Shown here piece after piece: positions 43,701 through 55,213 of a stretch of 64,000 nucleotides of DNA. Source of the stretch: Yamagishiella unicocca (taxonomy: Eukaryota; Chlorophyta; Chlorophyceae; Chlamydomonadales; Volvocaceae); contig BDSL01000089.1 of NCBI GenBank assembly GCA_003116995.1, forward strand, positions 186,001 to 250,000. The letters are read 5' to 3'. The first letter of the stretch is position 1; every line of letters starts with the position of its first letter. A model generated the notes under the pieces. It worked only from the letters and a program-made list of their open reading frames with translations. It searched no databases and was not told the DNA's origin. The position numbers and the translations under genes are program-made.

Positions 43701-46700
43701 GGCCCTGCTGGAAGATCTGCTGACGTCAGAAATAAGGCCCACCAAGGCCAGCAGCAGCCGGAGGGAGGCCGCCGCGGGGCGTGCCCCTCAGCGACGTAGC
43801 CAAAGCTTTAATGCCCCACCGCTGTCGCTGACACACCTAGTACTCATGGAGGAGGGCACCGGTGGGCAGCCGCGTCATGTGCCACCGACGGTGCCACGTT
43901 CTCCATCGGCGGCGCGTCCACTGTACCCACGCAGCAACAGCAGCGAGTACGACATGATGCCCCTGCCTCACACCCGAATCGGGAGTTGGTCCGCGCGGGG
44001 GCACAACCGCAACAACAGCCCCGCAGTCAACTGTCTAAGGCTCGGTGGGGCCAGCGGCTCGAGAGCCGACAGGTCTGCTGGCAGGTCCCAGTCCTTCAGC
44101 ATGGGCAGGATGGATCGGATGGGCTTGATGGAGCGTGCTGCTGCTGCCGCTGTCGCGTCTTCCTCTTTGAATCCCGGAGCGGCAGTGTGCCGGTTGGATG
44201 CGGCTCGCGCCTGGGGCCACCTCGGCGCGCCTGCTCAGCCAGCTGGGCTGACATCGACAGGTGCTACGGGTGGCGCTGGCGTGGTGAAGCACTCGGGCGG
44301 GGCCGCCGTGCCCGGCGCCACCACCCTCATCGAACGCAGCCGGCTCTCCGTGGCGTACACCTCGAGCCTCTTCACCTCAGCGAACATGCCCATGGATGAC
44401 CAGGAAGGGTCACAGCCGCCGCCGCATCCAGAGATGCTGCAGGGGACGGCGGCAGATGGGGCTGTGGCCAGCAGCTCGTGCGGGCCCCAGATGGACGAAG
44501 AGGCCACCTTTCGCCAGGGCAACAGCGCTGCAGACGCAGCAACTCTGTCGGACAGGTGCACGGCGCTGGCAAGCCCCCGGCGTTGTGTGCGTGCCGCCGG
44601 GGGCCACTCCACCACTGGAAGGTCCAATATGGGTGGTGGTGGTGGTGGTGGCACCAGCGGTGATGGCATGTCACCGTCACTACCACGGTTGCAGGCAGGA
44701 CAGGCGCAGCCGGCAGCTCAGCCGACGGACACCATGATGCTGCGCATTGTCGATGCAGCAAATGCCTACGCCTCAGCCAAACGGCGCCGTGCACCTCGCC
44801 GTGCTGCCAGCACGCTGGGTGACACGCTGATACAGGCGTCAAGTGGTCGTGGTGGGATAACCACCGCCGCCGCCAGCGGCTCCTTCGCCATGGCTTGCTT
44901 CGCTATCGGCTCCTCTGCAGGGGCCAGGTCAGTTCCGCGGGTATCCGGTGGTGGGGCAGCTGCTGTCGCTGCTGCTCCTGCCGCTGCCGCTGCTACCGCC
45001 GCTGCTGCTGCTGCCAGCTACAGCATCCGAAGCACCCTGTCCTGCAGCCCCCACCCATCGAGCTCTGGAGCCCCCACACGGGGAGCAGCCAATGGCACGG
45101 CTTCCCTGCCCGAAATTGGAACTGCGAGCCCTTGCACCAGCACGGAGGCAGCGATGCTCGCCCTTCTGGCCCCCTGGCACCAAGCTGATGGCGATGTGCC
45201 GGGTGGGGCGGGTGGGGGCCAAGTCAAGTTGCGGCCCCGGAAGAGCACGAGCACCCTGTGTCTCGTGGGGGAGACGGAGGTGTCAAGCTGCGGCGACGGA
45301 CTTACCAGCTGTGGAGTGGACGAGACACACAAGGAGCAGCACGGCCTGGAGCTGCTACAGCGTGGTGATGCGGAGGGCCGGCACTGTGGCGACATGGGCC
45401 CCGTGGCTGTAGCAGGGCAGCACGTCCACTCCCACTCACTTCAGCAACAGCAACAGCAGCAGAAGGCAGTGGAGGAGAGCCCGCTGAAGCCGGTGTTGCT
45501 GCTCTCACCACCCTCCCCCACCCTGGGAGTGACTGGCTCGGTGGCCTTATTGTCCAGGGAGCCGCAGGTGAAGCGCCCGCCTGACATAGACCAGTCCACA
45601 GCGGACTGTGCAGATGAGATAAGAGACCTGGAGCCGGGCTTCAACTCCCGTACTAGCTGCAGCAACTCGGTCTTGGCCGCAGCACCAGCTGTCATAACAA
45701 CAGGGCAGAGCACTATGGACATTGCGCTGGGTGAGACAGTCACGGAATCGTTCTGGGTCGTGCGTAACTCGGCGTGCGGCATCAATTTTGAAGATTCGCC
45801 GCAGCCACAGCCGCAGGTGCAGTCGCAGCCGTTACATCAGCAACGGGACATGGGTGAGCAGCAGGAGGGGGAAGGTGAGAAGGAGCAGGGCGCCGGGCGT
45901 GCAAGGCCACCACCGCTGGTGCTGGCCACCAAGACAGTGGCTGGCGGGAATAGTAGCGGCACCAGGCTGGCAAGGGCACCACCGACGGCGCTGTCACTGC
46001 CACCACCGCTGGTACACAGTAGTGTTCTCACAGGCGGAGAGGCGCGCTCCGCTGCCGCACAACGCGGCCACCAATCTGTAACGGGGATGGTCGTTATGGG
46101 AGCTCAGGTGGAAGCAGGCGGGTGTGGTGGTGGTGGTGGCACCGGCGTTCATCCACTTCTGTTCACCCAGGACAGCAGCACCCAGGGGACCTACAGCGGC
46201 ATATTCGATGAGAATATCACCCTCGCGACGTCCATCAGTGAGTGCGACATTCCAGCGCTGGCGGGTGCTGAGGGTGTGGCAGCAATGATAGCTGCCAATG
46301 GCAGGCGTGCTGCAGCTGCCTTTCCCTTATTATCAAGCGGTTCGCTCATACGTCCACCTACTGCCCGTATGATGCAACACCGGTCGTACAGCAGTGCGCT
46401 CCAGAGCTCTAACGGGCGCGAAGAGGGCGCCGTCACGGCGGCGCTGGCAGCAGAAGCCACGCATGAGGCACGGCTTCGGAGCGCATTTGCTGCTGCTGGG
46501 CAGTCACCAGGGCGCAGCACGCTGCTGCCTTTTGGAGACACCGAGCGCTCGGCTGCAGCCGCCCGTGGGCTGATGCTTGGGGGCAGTGAGGGGGGTGAGT
46601 TCCGTAACCTGGTGACTTCTCGCCCTGAGACAACCCCGACGGGCAGCCCCAGCGACTCACCGGCCGCCCGGGCTGCACGGCGTAGGGACCGGCGCCATGA

Positions 46701-49700
46701 CCCTGTCATACGTGTGCAGAAGCTGTTGACCAGCTTCTCCCAACAGTTTGACAGTGCGTCGGGTGCAGACACGCCCGTCATGGATCGTCGGGGGGCCTCC
46801 ATTGCTGGGACAGCGTCCCCCTCCCTAGGGTATAAGATGACCCACGCACGGCGATCCGGCGCGCAGCTCCAACAGGTGGACACACAAAGGATCCGATGGG
46901 ATGAGCATCCGATGTCCCCTTCGGACGTGCTGCACACAGTTGATGTGGATGCCCCAGTGGCCCTCTCTCACAACAACAGTGTCCAGCCGTCAGCACACGT
47001 CTCTAGGTCAAACAACTTGATGGCCCCAGCCGCCGCGGGTGGTGGCGGCTTGGCATCCCACACCGCAACCTCGACTGCCAATCGCTCCTTCCTTGGGTCG
47101 TCCATGCCAGCCCCAATGACAGTGAGCTGGCAGGCGCCACCACTGGTGCCACGGCCGGGCCGCCCGGTGCATCACAAGATCCACATCACAGCCTGTGACC
47201 CTCCAGAGGGGGATACCGGTAACCACTGTGACGGGGTGCAGGCCGCACTCAGCCCTGACGGGACGGCACCTGGGGCGGCTTGTGTGTCCATGAGGGGCCA
47301 CCGGGGCCCCCTGACGCTGGTGTTGACCCAGATCGATGTTTCGGAGCAGGTTGAGGCACAGACTCGCCTGTCCCGGCTACTTGAGCAGGAGCACAAGGTC
47401 AGCAGCCACTGTGTGCGTGTGCGTGGGTTCCGTTCTGTAACGGTATGGTGTTAAGCACTATGCGTTGGTGGATGGTCAAAGGGGTGTGTTGGTAGCTGGT
47501 TTCCACACGTGAGAGCTGTGATGGCCGTACCTGCTTGTCCCCTTGTGGCCAGGGAGCAAAGCTTCTAGAGGACAGAGGCGTCACCGTCACAGCAAACAAG
47601 GATCACAACTTGTGTGTATAGTGTTCGTTCTCCAGTTACCGTTAAAGTTTAAAATGTGTCCTTATGCTCTGGACCGAACCGCACTGTCAGCCTGCTGCTA
47701 ACCCTTCAGTCGTCTTTCCTCGCGCCTTGTGAAGGTGCTCGAGAGCATTTTCCCCCGCCACGTTATCGAGTACATGACGTTGAGCAACGCGGCCAACGCA
47801 CCGGGACCGGCCACTGCAAGCGACGCCCGGGGCCTCAACCGATCGACCACCGGAGCCAACCGCCCTCGCAGCGACAGCTGCCTCAGTGGCAACAGTGGCT
47901 GCCTGCTGCGCTGCCCCACAGGCAACGCTCCAAAACTGGCCTCCCTGGCCACATGGCACCCGTGTGTGACCATCATGTTTTGCGACATCGTGGTGGGTAC
48001 TGGGGGCGCTGGGGGTATTGATGTGCCAATAGATATTTGCCACGGCCATGGTGGGCCGACCAAAGAGGGATGTTAAGTCCCTCAAATTTGCGGGGGGCCC
48101 CAGGGCACTGTGCTGGATGTCTGACGCCCTACCACACCACTGGGCTAGCATTCAGATTTTGGAAAACCCTGGGACAGGTCTCTACTGCCGTGGACAGCCC
48201 TGAGAGAAGCCTGTACAGCACCACCCTGTTGGTGTTGCATACTGAACAAACTGGTGTGCGGAGGGTCCTGTGTAGCTTGCATGGCGTGTGTGCCAGAAAG
48301 GGCTCAGACAGGCAGCGCACCGTGTGCAGTTATACCCTGCAACTGTGTAAAGCCCCAAGTCCAAAGGGTTCCGCGTCGGACACCTGCCCAACCCCACCCC
48401 AACCGAACCCCTTGCCTGCCCAACCAAACCCCTCCTTCTCAACCGAACCCCTCCCTTGCCGAGCCCGTTCCCAACCGTGTCCCTCCCCTACCTCAAAACA
48501 GTCCCAACCTCACCCCTCCCTTTCCCAACCTGTCCCCGCCTCAGGGTTTCACGACCGCATGCCATGCCACCGAGGCCATTAACGTCATGGCGTTTCTGAA
48601 CGACCTCTTTAGCCGCTTCGACAGCCTGGTCGACATCTACAAGGTGTACAAGGTGGAGACCATCGGAGGTGAGGGGGCCCAAGGGAGGCGAACTGAGAGG
48701 GCCGGCTGCAGACGGCCAGGGGCGGGTTTGGCATTTAGGACCTGAAGTCCCCATGTCCACAACATGCTTGGGTAGGCTCAACCGCATCATAGCCGCATGT
48801 AACGAGCTGCGCCTGGCTCCCCGGCCCTGCCCTCCACCTGGCTCCCCGGCCCTGCCCTCCACCTGGCTCCCCTCCTCGCCAGACTGCTACATGGTCGCTG
48901 GCGGGCTGGTGGCGTACGACGAGGACGGCTACAAGTCCGTCATCAGTGGCCACGAGGACCCACTGCATGCCGTGAGGACGATGGAGTTCGCAAAGGTAGG
49001 AGGGGCTCGGCTCGGAGGAGTGATAGATGCAGTGGGAAAGGCCCAGATCGCTAGAGCCACCGTATGACCGTAGCCTGACACCTCCATGCGGGAGTTGCTC
49101 AATGCATCATGGTTATGGCCATAGAGCCGGCGACAGGGGCTAACTGTATGTGGCCTTGCTGCCACATCCATGTACCGAGCCCGCCGCTCATGCCCACCAC
49201 CTCCCCGCCTCTGCGCCCATGTCCACTCCCGACCCCAGGCGATGGTTCGTGTCTCCCGGGAGGTGCGCATGCCGCACACTGGCGAGCCGGTGCAACTGCG
49301 GGTGGGGCTGCACAGCGGCCCCATCACCAGCGGTGTGGTGGGAGACCGCATGCCGCGCTTCTGCCTCTTCGGCGACACCGTGGTGAGTGCGCCCTGCGGC
49401 CCAGCAGTCGTGTACAGTGCCGCTGGGGTGAGCTAGGCCACCCGCCCGGACACCAGCCACATGCCTTGTGTTCGTTCACCACCGACGTCACCCCCTCGCC
49501 CCATGCGCCCCCCCGTCGTGTAAAGCCGCCGCCGATTTAGCTTAGCCGCCAAAGGTCGACATCCGACCTTTGTCTTTCGTGTCCTCACCCAAGTTCTCCA
49601 GCATGCATCGCGAAACGTCCCTTTTATACGGTTTTTCTCGCATCCACGGGTCTTCCTCGAACCCCCGTCGCGTAAAATGGTTTTTACACCCCCTCGTGTA

Positions 49701-49932
49701 TCCACTCTTTCCCCTGCAGAACGTGGCCAGCCGCATGGAGAGTACTTGCCGGCCAGGGCACATCCACGTCAGCGGCGCAACGCAGTCGCGGCTGGCGAAT
49801 GAGGCGTGGCGGGACCTGGGCATGACGGAGGTCAAGGGCAAGGGCGAGATGCACACGTATGAGTGGGGAGGCGACGTAGACGGACTGCTGGGTGGGGATC
49901 AAGTGCAGCGCGTGCTGGGGCTGTACCTCTAG
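40798..49932 (+). CDS. Guanylyl cyclase A: PAS domain, long linker, class III catalytic domain (~1,940 residues)
   Basis: Exons: 40798-41079, 41147-41220, 41637-41754, 41966-42393, 42885-43077, 43522-47397, 47735-47992, 48545-48668, 48883-48995, 49239-49382, 49720-49932; all phases join (1,941 codons). Residues ~280-335 are PAS-like ([24 protein letters not shown]). A 1,290-residue low-complexity linker follows. Then [19 protein letters not shown], a signalling helix, leads into [10 protein letters not shown] and the catalytic domain. Metal-binding Asp1741 (CDIVGFT) and Asp1785 (ETIGDCY); transition-state Asn1871 and Arg1875 (NVASRMES). Glu1781 and Cys1864 (RFCLFGDT) are the guanine-selecting pair, so the product should be cGMP, not cAMP. 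The N-terminal exons were chosen by matching cyclase B (RCAAQG versus RCAAEG). No convincing membrane segment, so probably soluble. The tail lies in the inverted repeat shared with cyclase B. Confidence 0.83.
41390..41394 (+). terminator. TGTAA within intron 2 of cyclase A, possible premature polyadenylation site
   Basis: An alternative last exon at 41307-41337 fits phase after the exon ending at 41220, adds [10 protein letters not shown] and stops; TGTAA follows 53 bases later. This would yield a 128-residue short protein. Used or not cannot be told from sequence. Confidence 0.35.
41815..41881 (-). other. tRNA-like sequence lacking a D arm, in an intron of cyclase A
   Basis: The minus strand shows a B-box GGTTCAATCCC, a T-stem with one mismatch, acceptor strands GTGCATG and GATGCAC (six of seven pairs), an anticodon-like loop CTGGAAG (GGA, serine if real), and A followed by CCA. 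At 64 nt plus CCA there is no room for a D arm. It could be a tRNA pseudogene, a tRNA-derived SINE head or coincidence. I do not call it a functional tRNA. Confidence 0.35.
48790..49867 (+). repeat. Inverted repeat, left arm (3' part of cyclase A)
   Basis: Exons and introns from about 48790 to 49867 are nearly identical to the complement of 55279-56330, with only scattered single-base changes and one extra 25-bp tandem copy (CTGGCTCCCCGGCCCTGCCC block, 48812-48861) in this arm. The stretch over 48929-49378, including a whole intron, translates on the opposite strand to the same 149 residues in both arms. Identity falls sharply at both limits. Confidence 0.9.
49573..49690 (-). repeat. Dispersed intronic repeat, copy in cyclase A
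   Basis: CCCAAGTTCTCCAGCATGCA, then TTTTTCTCGCATCCACGGGT, inside the last intron and ending about 30 bases before its acceptor at 49719. It shares both blocks with the kinase-ankyrin intron copy at 4733-4815. Confidence 0.75.
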
Positions 49933-51469
49933 AGCGTTCCTAAATGGCTGCAGTGCAACGATTGAACGGGTTGTGAAGGGCGACGCGTCGGTGCAGCCGT
50001 CCGGTCTGGCCTGCAACTAGCCAAATAAGGATTGCCTTGGAAATATGAATGCAACGAGCATGGGCGCGATCGCATTTCTCCTGCTGAAGAAGGATACCGT
50101 AAGGTTTTACTTGACCGGGGCGCGCCATGAAGTGAACGGAATCAGCTAACCGTGGCTCGGTAGCGCAATCGGGACCAATCGAATAAACGATTTTTGACGC
50201 CTTGGAAGCACAGCGGCTGATTGCATCGCCAGCGCGGCAACGAGGAAATTTCCGCATAGCGCGATGTTTGGCGGAGTACCCGTTACCGTTCCATTGCCGT
50301 TGTCACGCAAGTAGGTAAGGTGCTATTAACGCCCCTTGAGATGGCTTTAAACAGCCCTATAATTGATCATTGTCAGCAGCAGGCATCTTGTGCGTCTGGA
50401 TGTATTGTAGTCCTTACGGGGTTTGGGGGCAACGTCTTTCTTGCCGCTCCAGGCAGGGCGCGTAGCATCACTTTGGTGCGTGGGTCTGCTTTTGGAGGTT
50501 TTCCTTTTCCCCTGCCGCCGCCAGCCGTCGCTGCCTCCTGTATACTTCCAGGGCCACGCCCGACTAGGCAGAAGCCGTGTTCTCCGCTGGAGCAAAACTA
50601 CCATCCGTCTGGCAAGGGTCTGAACTGAGGTATCCAGATCTCAATCCTGGTGTTCTGTTGGCTCCTGACACTAGTAGCCGCCATGTAGCCGGCGCCTTGC
50701 CAAGTAACGTCGGAGCCTATTGCATTTAATAGGCTGGCGAACTTTTCTAACTTTTTTGTGGAGGCTGCGGCTGGGTTCACACCTCCGGTTGGCGAGGCGT
50801 GGTAAGGGAATGTACGGCACGGCGGGCGTGCCCGAGCCCTGCAACCGATGGCAAGCTAACTGGGGGTCTGCAGTGTTGTTATCCACCTAGCGGCGGGATT
50901 TTGTCCTGGCTGCTGTCTCTGGCGGCTCCTGATATTACGGCCGAACGGCGGCGCGGCCAGGGAAGGATCTGCTACGGTCTGATCGGATGGCCCTGCAGTT
51001 TTCGCAGCATTCAATTATGTCATTTCTTGGGATGCCTTGGCCGCCCTTGGTGTGTAGATCGCAGGGGCCTGTGAGGAAAGCCCGTGGATTAGGAAGCCGA
51101 TTAGGAAACATCGCAGGGTCACGGTCGGCTGGTGAGGGCCTTACTACAAGGCATACCTGCACTTGGCTGCCCTTGAGCGCTCTACGATGCCCTCGCGCTG
51201 GCTGGCTTATGCGCGCGAGGGTGCATGTGCAGAGCCTTAACTCATTGACTCGCATGGATCCGCCTGCACCACGCGCACGCAGGGGGGGGGGGCATAATGG
51301 CCCCAACCCCCCGGGGGGAAGGGGGGGGGAGTATCTCGAGGGGGTGTGAGACCGCATGGCACGGCGATCACTCACGCTTTGCATACGTCGCTGTGAAGCG
51401 GCCAAAGGTGCCATTGAAGAACTAACCCGCTGGGGGCATATGTGGGACTCGGTCTCTGTTGGCCGTGGT
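49933..51469. other. Spacer between the two cyclases, left part
   Basis: No gene recognised. Only short frames without motifs. A run of G and C near 51280-51330 is notable. No TGTAA close behind the cyclase A stop. Confidence 0.4.
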
Positions 51470-52896
51470 TGTTGTTGTAATGATTACAGTGGGTTCCAGA
51501 CCAAGAGGTAGAACCATCGGGCACATCGCCTGACGCTCGGCCGTGGTGGTGGTGCTGGCTGATGGGGCCCTGTGGGTGCTTGTTAGGTTCCATGAGCAAG
51601 GCCCCGGGTGTACTTGGCAGCTCTGGTCTTGGTTGCTCCTCCCTGACAAGGCTGTCGCGTTTCGGACCGCAAGCGAGCGGGTCGTGTTCCTCACCCGCCA
51701 GTAGAGGCACAGGGCGCTGAGACCTGACTCTCACGAGGTTTGGGGTGCTGGCATGGCTTCCAAAGGGAGTGCGGGCACTAACACTACCTCCCAGGAGGTG
51801 TGGATTACTGACGGTAACTTTCAGGGGGGTGGAAGGTACTGACGCTACCTCCCAAACGGGTGTGCAGCACTGATTTTGGGTACAGTAAGAGGAGCAAGAG
51901 GCAGGAGCGCCCGGACTTTGATGTTGTAACGGTTACAGTGGGTTCCAGACCAAGAGGTAGAACCATCGGGCGCATCGCCTGACACTGAACAAGACGGAGG
52001 AAATAAAACCGACATGCACCGAAACAAAGGCAAACCATCAGAACACCAAGTTGACAGGCCGTAGGCATACAGAGCAGCAGCCATCACCCCAGGGGGAATT
52101 TGCACTAGAGGCTCCCCTATCAGGAACTGGCCACCAACCAACCTAACAGCCCATCACCCGACGAACCAGTGAAGCGCCGCAACGATGCAAACATCGGAAC
52201 CCGCCACCTCTCATCCCATAAGGCACGGACCCCTAGCAGGGCTCAACACGCCTATATAGCCAGAAAGTATGAAGCACGGGAGACCCCGCTCCCCAAGACA
52301 ACCCGGGCCGATCAGGAATCCACCAGTACCTCCGCCGGTCCCCCGCACACAAGGCGATTGGCGACAAGCCGCAAGAAAGGATGCCGAGGCCCCACTGCAT
52401 CCCAGCCTTTCTGGGGAAGCCCCAGCGCAGCAAAGCCCCTCAAAAGGGCCCAAAACTCCACCACCCCACGGCGAACGGCACGATCCAGAAGACCACTACC
52501 CGGAGTAAGAGGGGGACCACCAGCCCCCGCCCTTTTCAAGGCCGCGGCCATAAACCGGCGCCCCACCTCCATGGCAGTAATAGCCGCCAGGACTACTACA
52601 TCCCAGACGCAGGACTGTACCCCGGTAGGTGCTTGCACCAACCAAACTTGCGCCCGTGTCACCCCTGCACCGAGCTGGGTCTCGAGTTGGGCAATCACTG
52701 CTTGAGCCACCGGGCAGAACCAAAAGTGGTGTAAGCGGGGGGTACCCGCCCCTGGAGATTCTCCAGCCAGCACACCGCACCCACAAGGGGCTGCTGCTGC
52801 CGTCCGCATATGAGACTTGGTGTCTAGCTTATTGACGCGCGTGTGCACGTGTTTGATAGCTGCAACTTGCACGTTGTTGCTTGTGTGATGGACCAT
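51470..52896 (-). mobile_element. Non-LTR retrotransposon fragment (3' part)
   Basis: The minus strand encodes a 195-codon remnant (52896-52312) containing RLHHFWFCPVAQAVIAQLET, which resembles the His/Cys zinc-binding segment (H-FW-CPVA) at the C-terminus of LINE-type reverse transcriptases. Downstream on the same strand are two copies of a block (51922-52000 and 51470-51540) that is also present in an intron at 1791-1883, probably the element's 3' end. No reverse transcriptase core remains. Confidence 0.55.
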
Positions 52897-55213
52897 AACA
52901 TGGTATTACCAACGTCTCATGCGGGCATGTGGTGCAAACCCTAGATGACAGGCTAACAGTGGAATATTCTCGCACTGACCGAAGTATCTAGGCTGTTGCA
53001 GCAGTGACAGCGTCTACGGGTCCTGGAGTCGACTAGCTCGATAACCCTGGGTAAATACTAAATAAGATCGTCACGGGCTCCCCAGCCGAAGAGCGTTGCC
53101 ATTGACGAAGTCCAGAAGAGGTGGTGATCGGATTAGGCCTCGACTACCGGTATTCACATCCAACCATGTTTGCCAGTCAAGGCCCACATCGGGATGCGAC
53201 CTGGTGCGACCTTGGGTGTCTTCGACGTGACGCTTTAGTTTACGACAGCAGCCATGAGGAAGCGGCTACATACATATTTATATTTACTCCTAACAATGGT
53301 GGATGCGGCGGCTGAACAGAACGACGTGAGCGATCATGCTCTCGCCCCAACCCGATCGAGCGGCCATGTCTAGGGTACCATGTTACACGCGCAGTGAGGA
53401 GTCGTGCGTGGTTACCGTCAGTTAACAAAGGTCATACCGAGCCATCGAACATAACACGGCTCGCCAGAGTCCGTAGAGGGTAGCGCCGGGTTAGCAACGC
53501 TCCTACAACACAGCACTGACAGGCACCTCGGGAGCCTACCTGCGGTAGGCGCCAGTCCATGCACCTCATCTCGCGCATGCTCGGTTGCTTGGCTCATTGG
53601 CTGCTGTGCAAATATGTCGTACATGACGCATCTTACTTCCAGCTTGACTCCGTAGCACGGCGACCAGTACGCGACGCGGTACGGCACATGATTCACAGGT
53701 ACGACCGATAGCCATACATGTCAGGGTGCCTCACATGTCACAGCCATCACCCGCTGGAACGAGGAATCAACAAGCGGGCCTTATCACCGCCGCCTCATGA
53801 CCCTGCAAAAGGGCTCCGCACTCAACCCGCTATGTATTGAAGGCTACGTGCCCTCCTCTCCACCGAGGGTAACAGTAGCCGGGTGAATGCTCAACACTCC
53901 AGGCAGCAACCATCATCATCGTGCCCGCGGCCACCCCCTCGCTCAATTCCACGGTATCCCAGGTGCCACGAATAACCAGATCCAAATTCTCCTGGAGTTC
54001 AGACGTCCAGCTTGCGCTTCTACTGTATGCCTGCACCACCCGCCATATCGTCAAGGAATCACGCCGCCCACAGCCACTTCAAAAACCAATGCATGGTGCG
54101 TGACTTTCTACAATTACGGGTTGCCCATGCCAGCTATTGAGATCTTCTTTGAAAGCCGCGTGTATTCAGAACGCCATGCATTCAGAACGCCAAGTTTCAC
54201 CTGCCAGCCATTGCAAAGCATCGACCACTACGGGCTTGCGAAGCCTCCCTGGGGGGCGTGGGCCTGAGCGTTCGATGTCCCTTTCATACCGAGCATGCAG
54301 ACACGCCGACGGTCAACGTAATCCAACTCTCAGAAAACATACTAGAAGTTAAAGCTAGGACGGGCATCAGAAAGACGGTATCACAGCTCCTTTTAGCACG
54401 GATTCCATCGCACTGCAACTGACTCAACTACTGCCGTGCCAATGGGCGGGGACTCATTTGGTACCTCGTACCTCGTACGACACATGGGGATGCATTCGTA
54501 CGTTGGACGAGCTCGTACCAAGTACCAGTGGCAAATACCACGCTTTTGGACACCAGCTGCCACCATGCTGGGACACGAGCGACGCACCCGTCAGGTGACC
54601 CCTCGCCCCCCCAGTGCTGATGCTGACCATAAAGGCGCCAATGCATGCATTGTCAGCTAGCTGCCCATGTCCCAGGCACCACTGCGCGCGCACCATCCGC
54701 CGACGAAACAACACGCCCCTAAGTAACGTCGTACACCGGACCTAACTGAAACACCGGACCCTGCGATCAGGGTAGCCTGCTGCCAGCATGAGCAATGTCT
54801 GACATGCGGCGCCCCGCAGCACAACACAAAGAACACCAATGTCGAGGTACTGACCTTCTACCCTTTATACTTCAATCTATAAACAGTGCGCAAAATGAGT
54901 GCCAAAAATGCGCGGTCGCACGTGCGGTGTTTATCGGACTGTGCGTCGGACCTGGTTGCCTGGCGCGGCGGACCCTATTGAACACAGCTGCTCCGGATCC
55001 GCCTGCCGGATCCGTGCGGAGGAGCTAACTCCAGAGCAGCGAATAGTGCTGTAAAATCCATCATGCATTTGTCACCATCCAGGCGCAACGTACGTGGCTA
55101 GGGTTTCAATTTTCTCAAACGTTATCGCCGTCGCGTTAGCGTCTTCATGTCCCGCCGGATCCTCATCTCTTGGAAGCAGATCATTATCACCTTCACTTGG
55201 GATAGGACAGCTG
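52897..55213. other. Spacer between the two cyclases, right part
   Basis: Moderate GC, only short motif-free frames. I see no gene, tRNA or intact element. Confidence 0.4.

Noticed and set aside
48929..49378. 149-codon frame on the minus strand, duplicated identically at 55768-56217
   Set aside because: Antisense of cyclase exons and introns; its conservation comes from the inverted repeat rather than from coding function.
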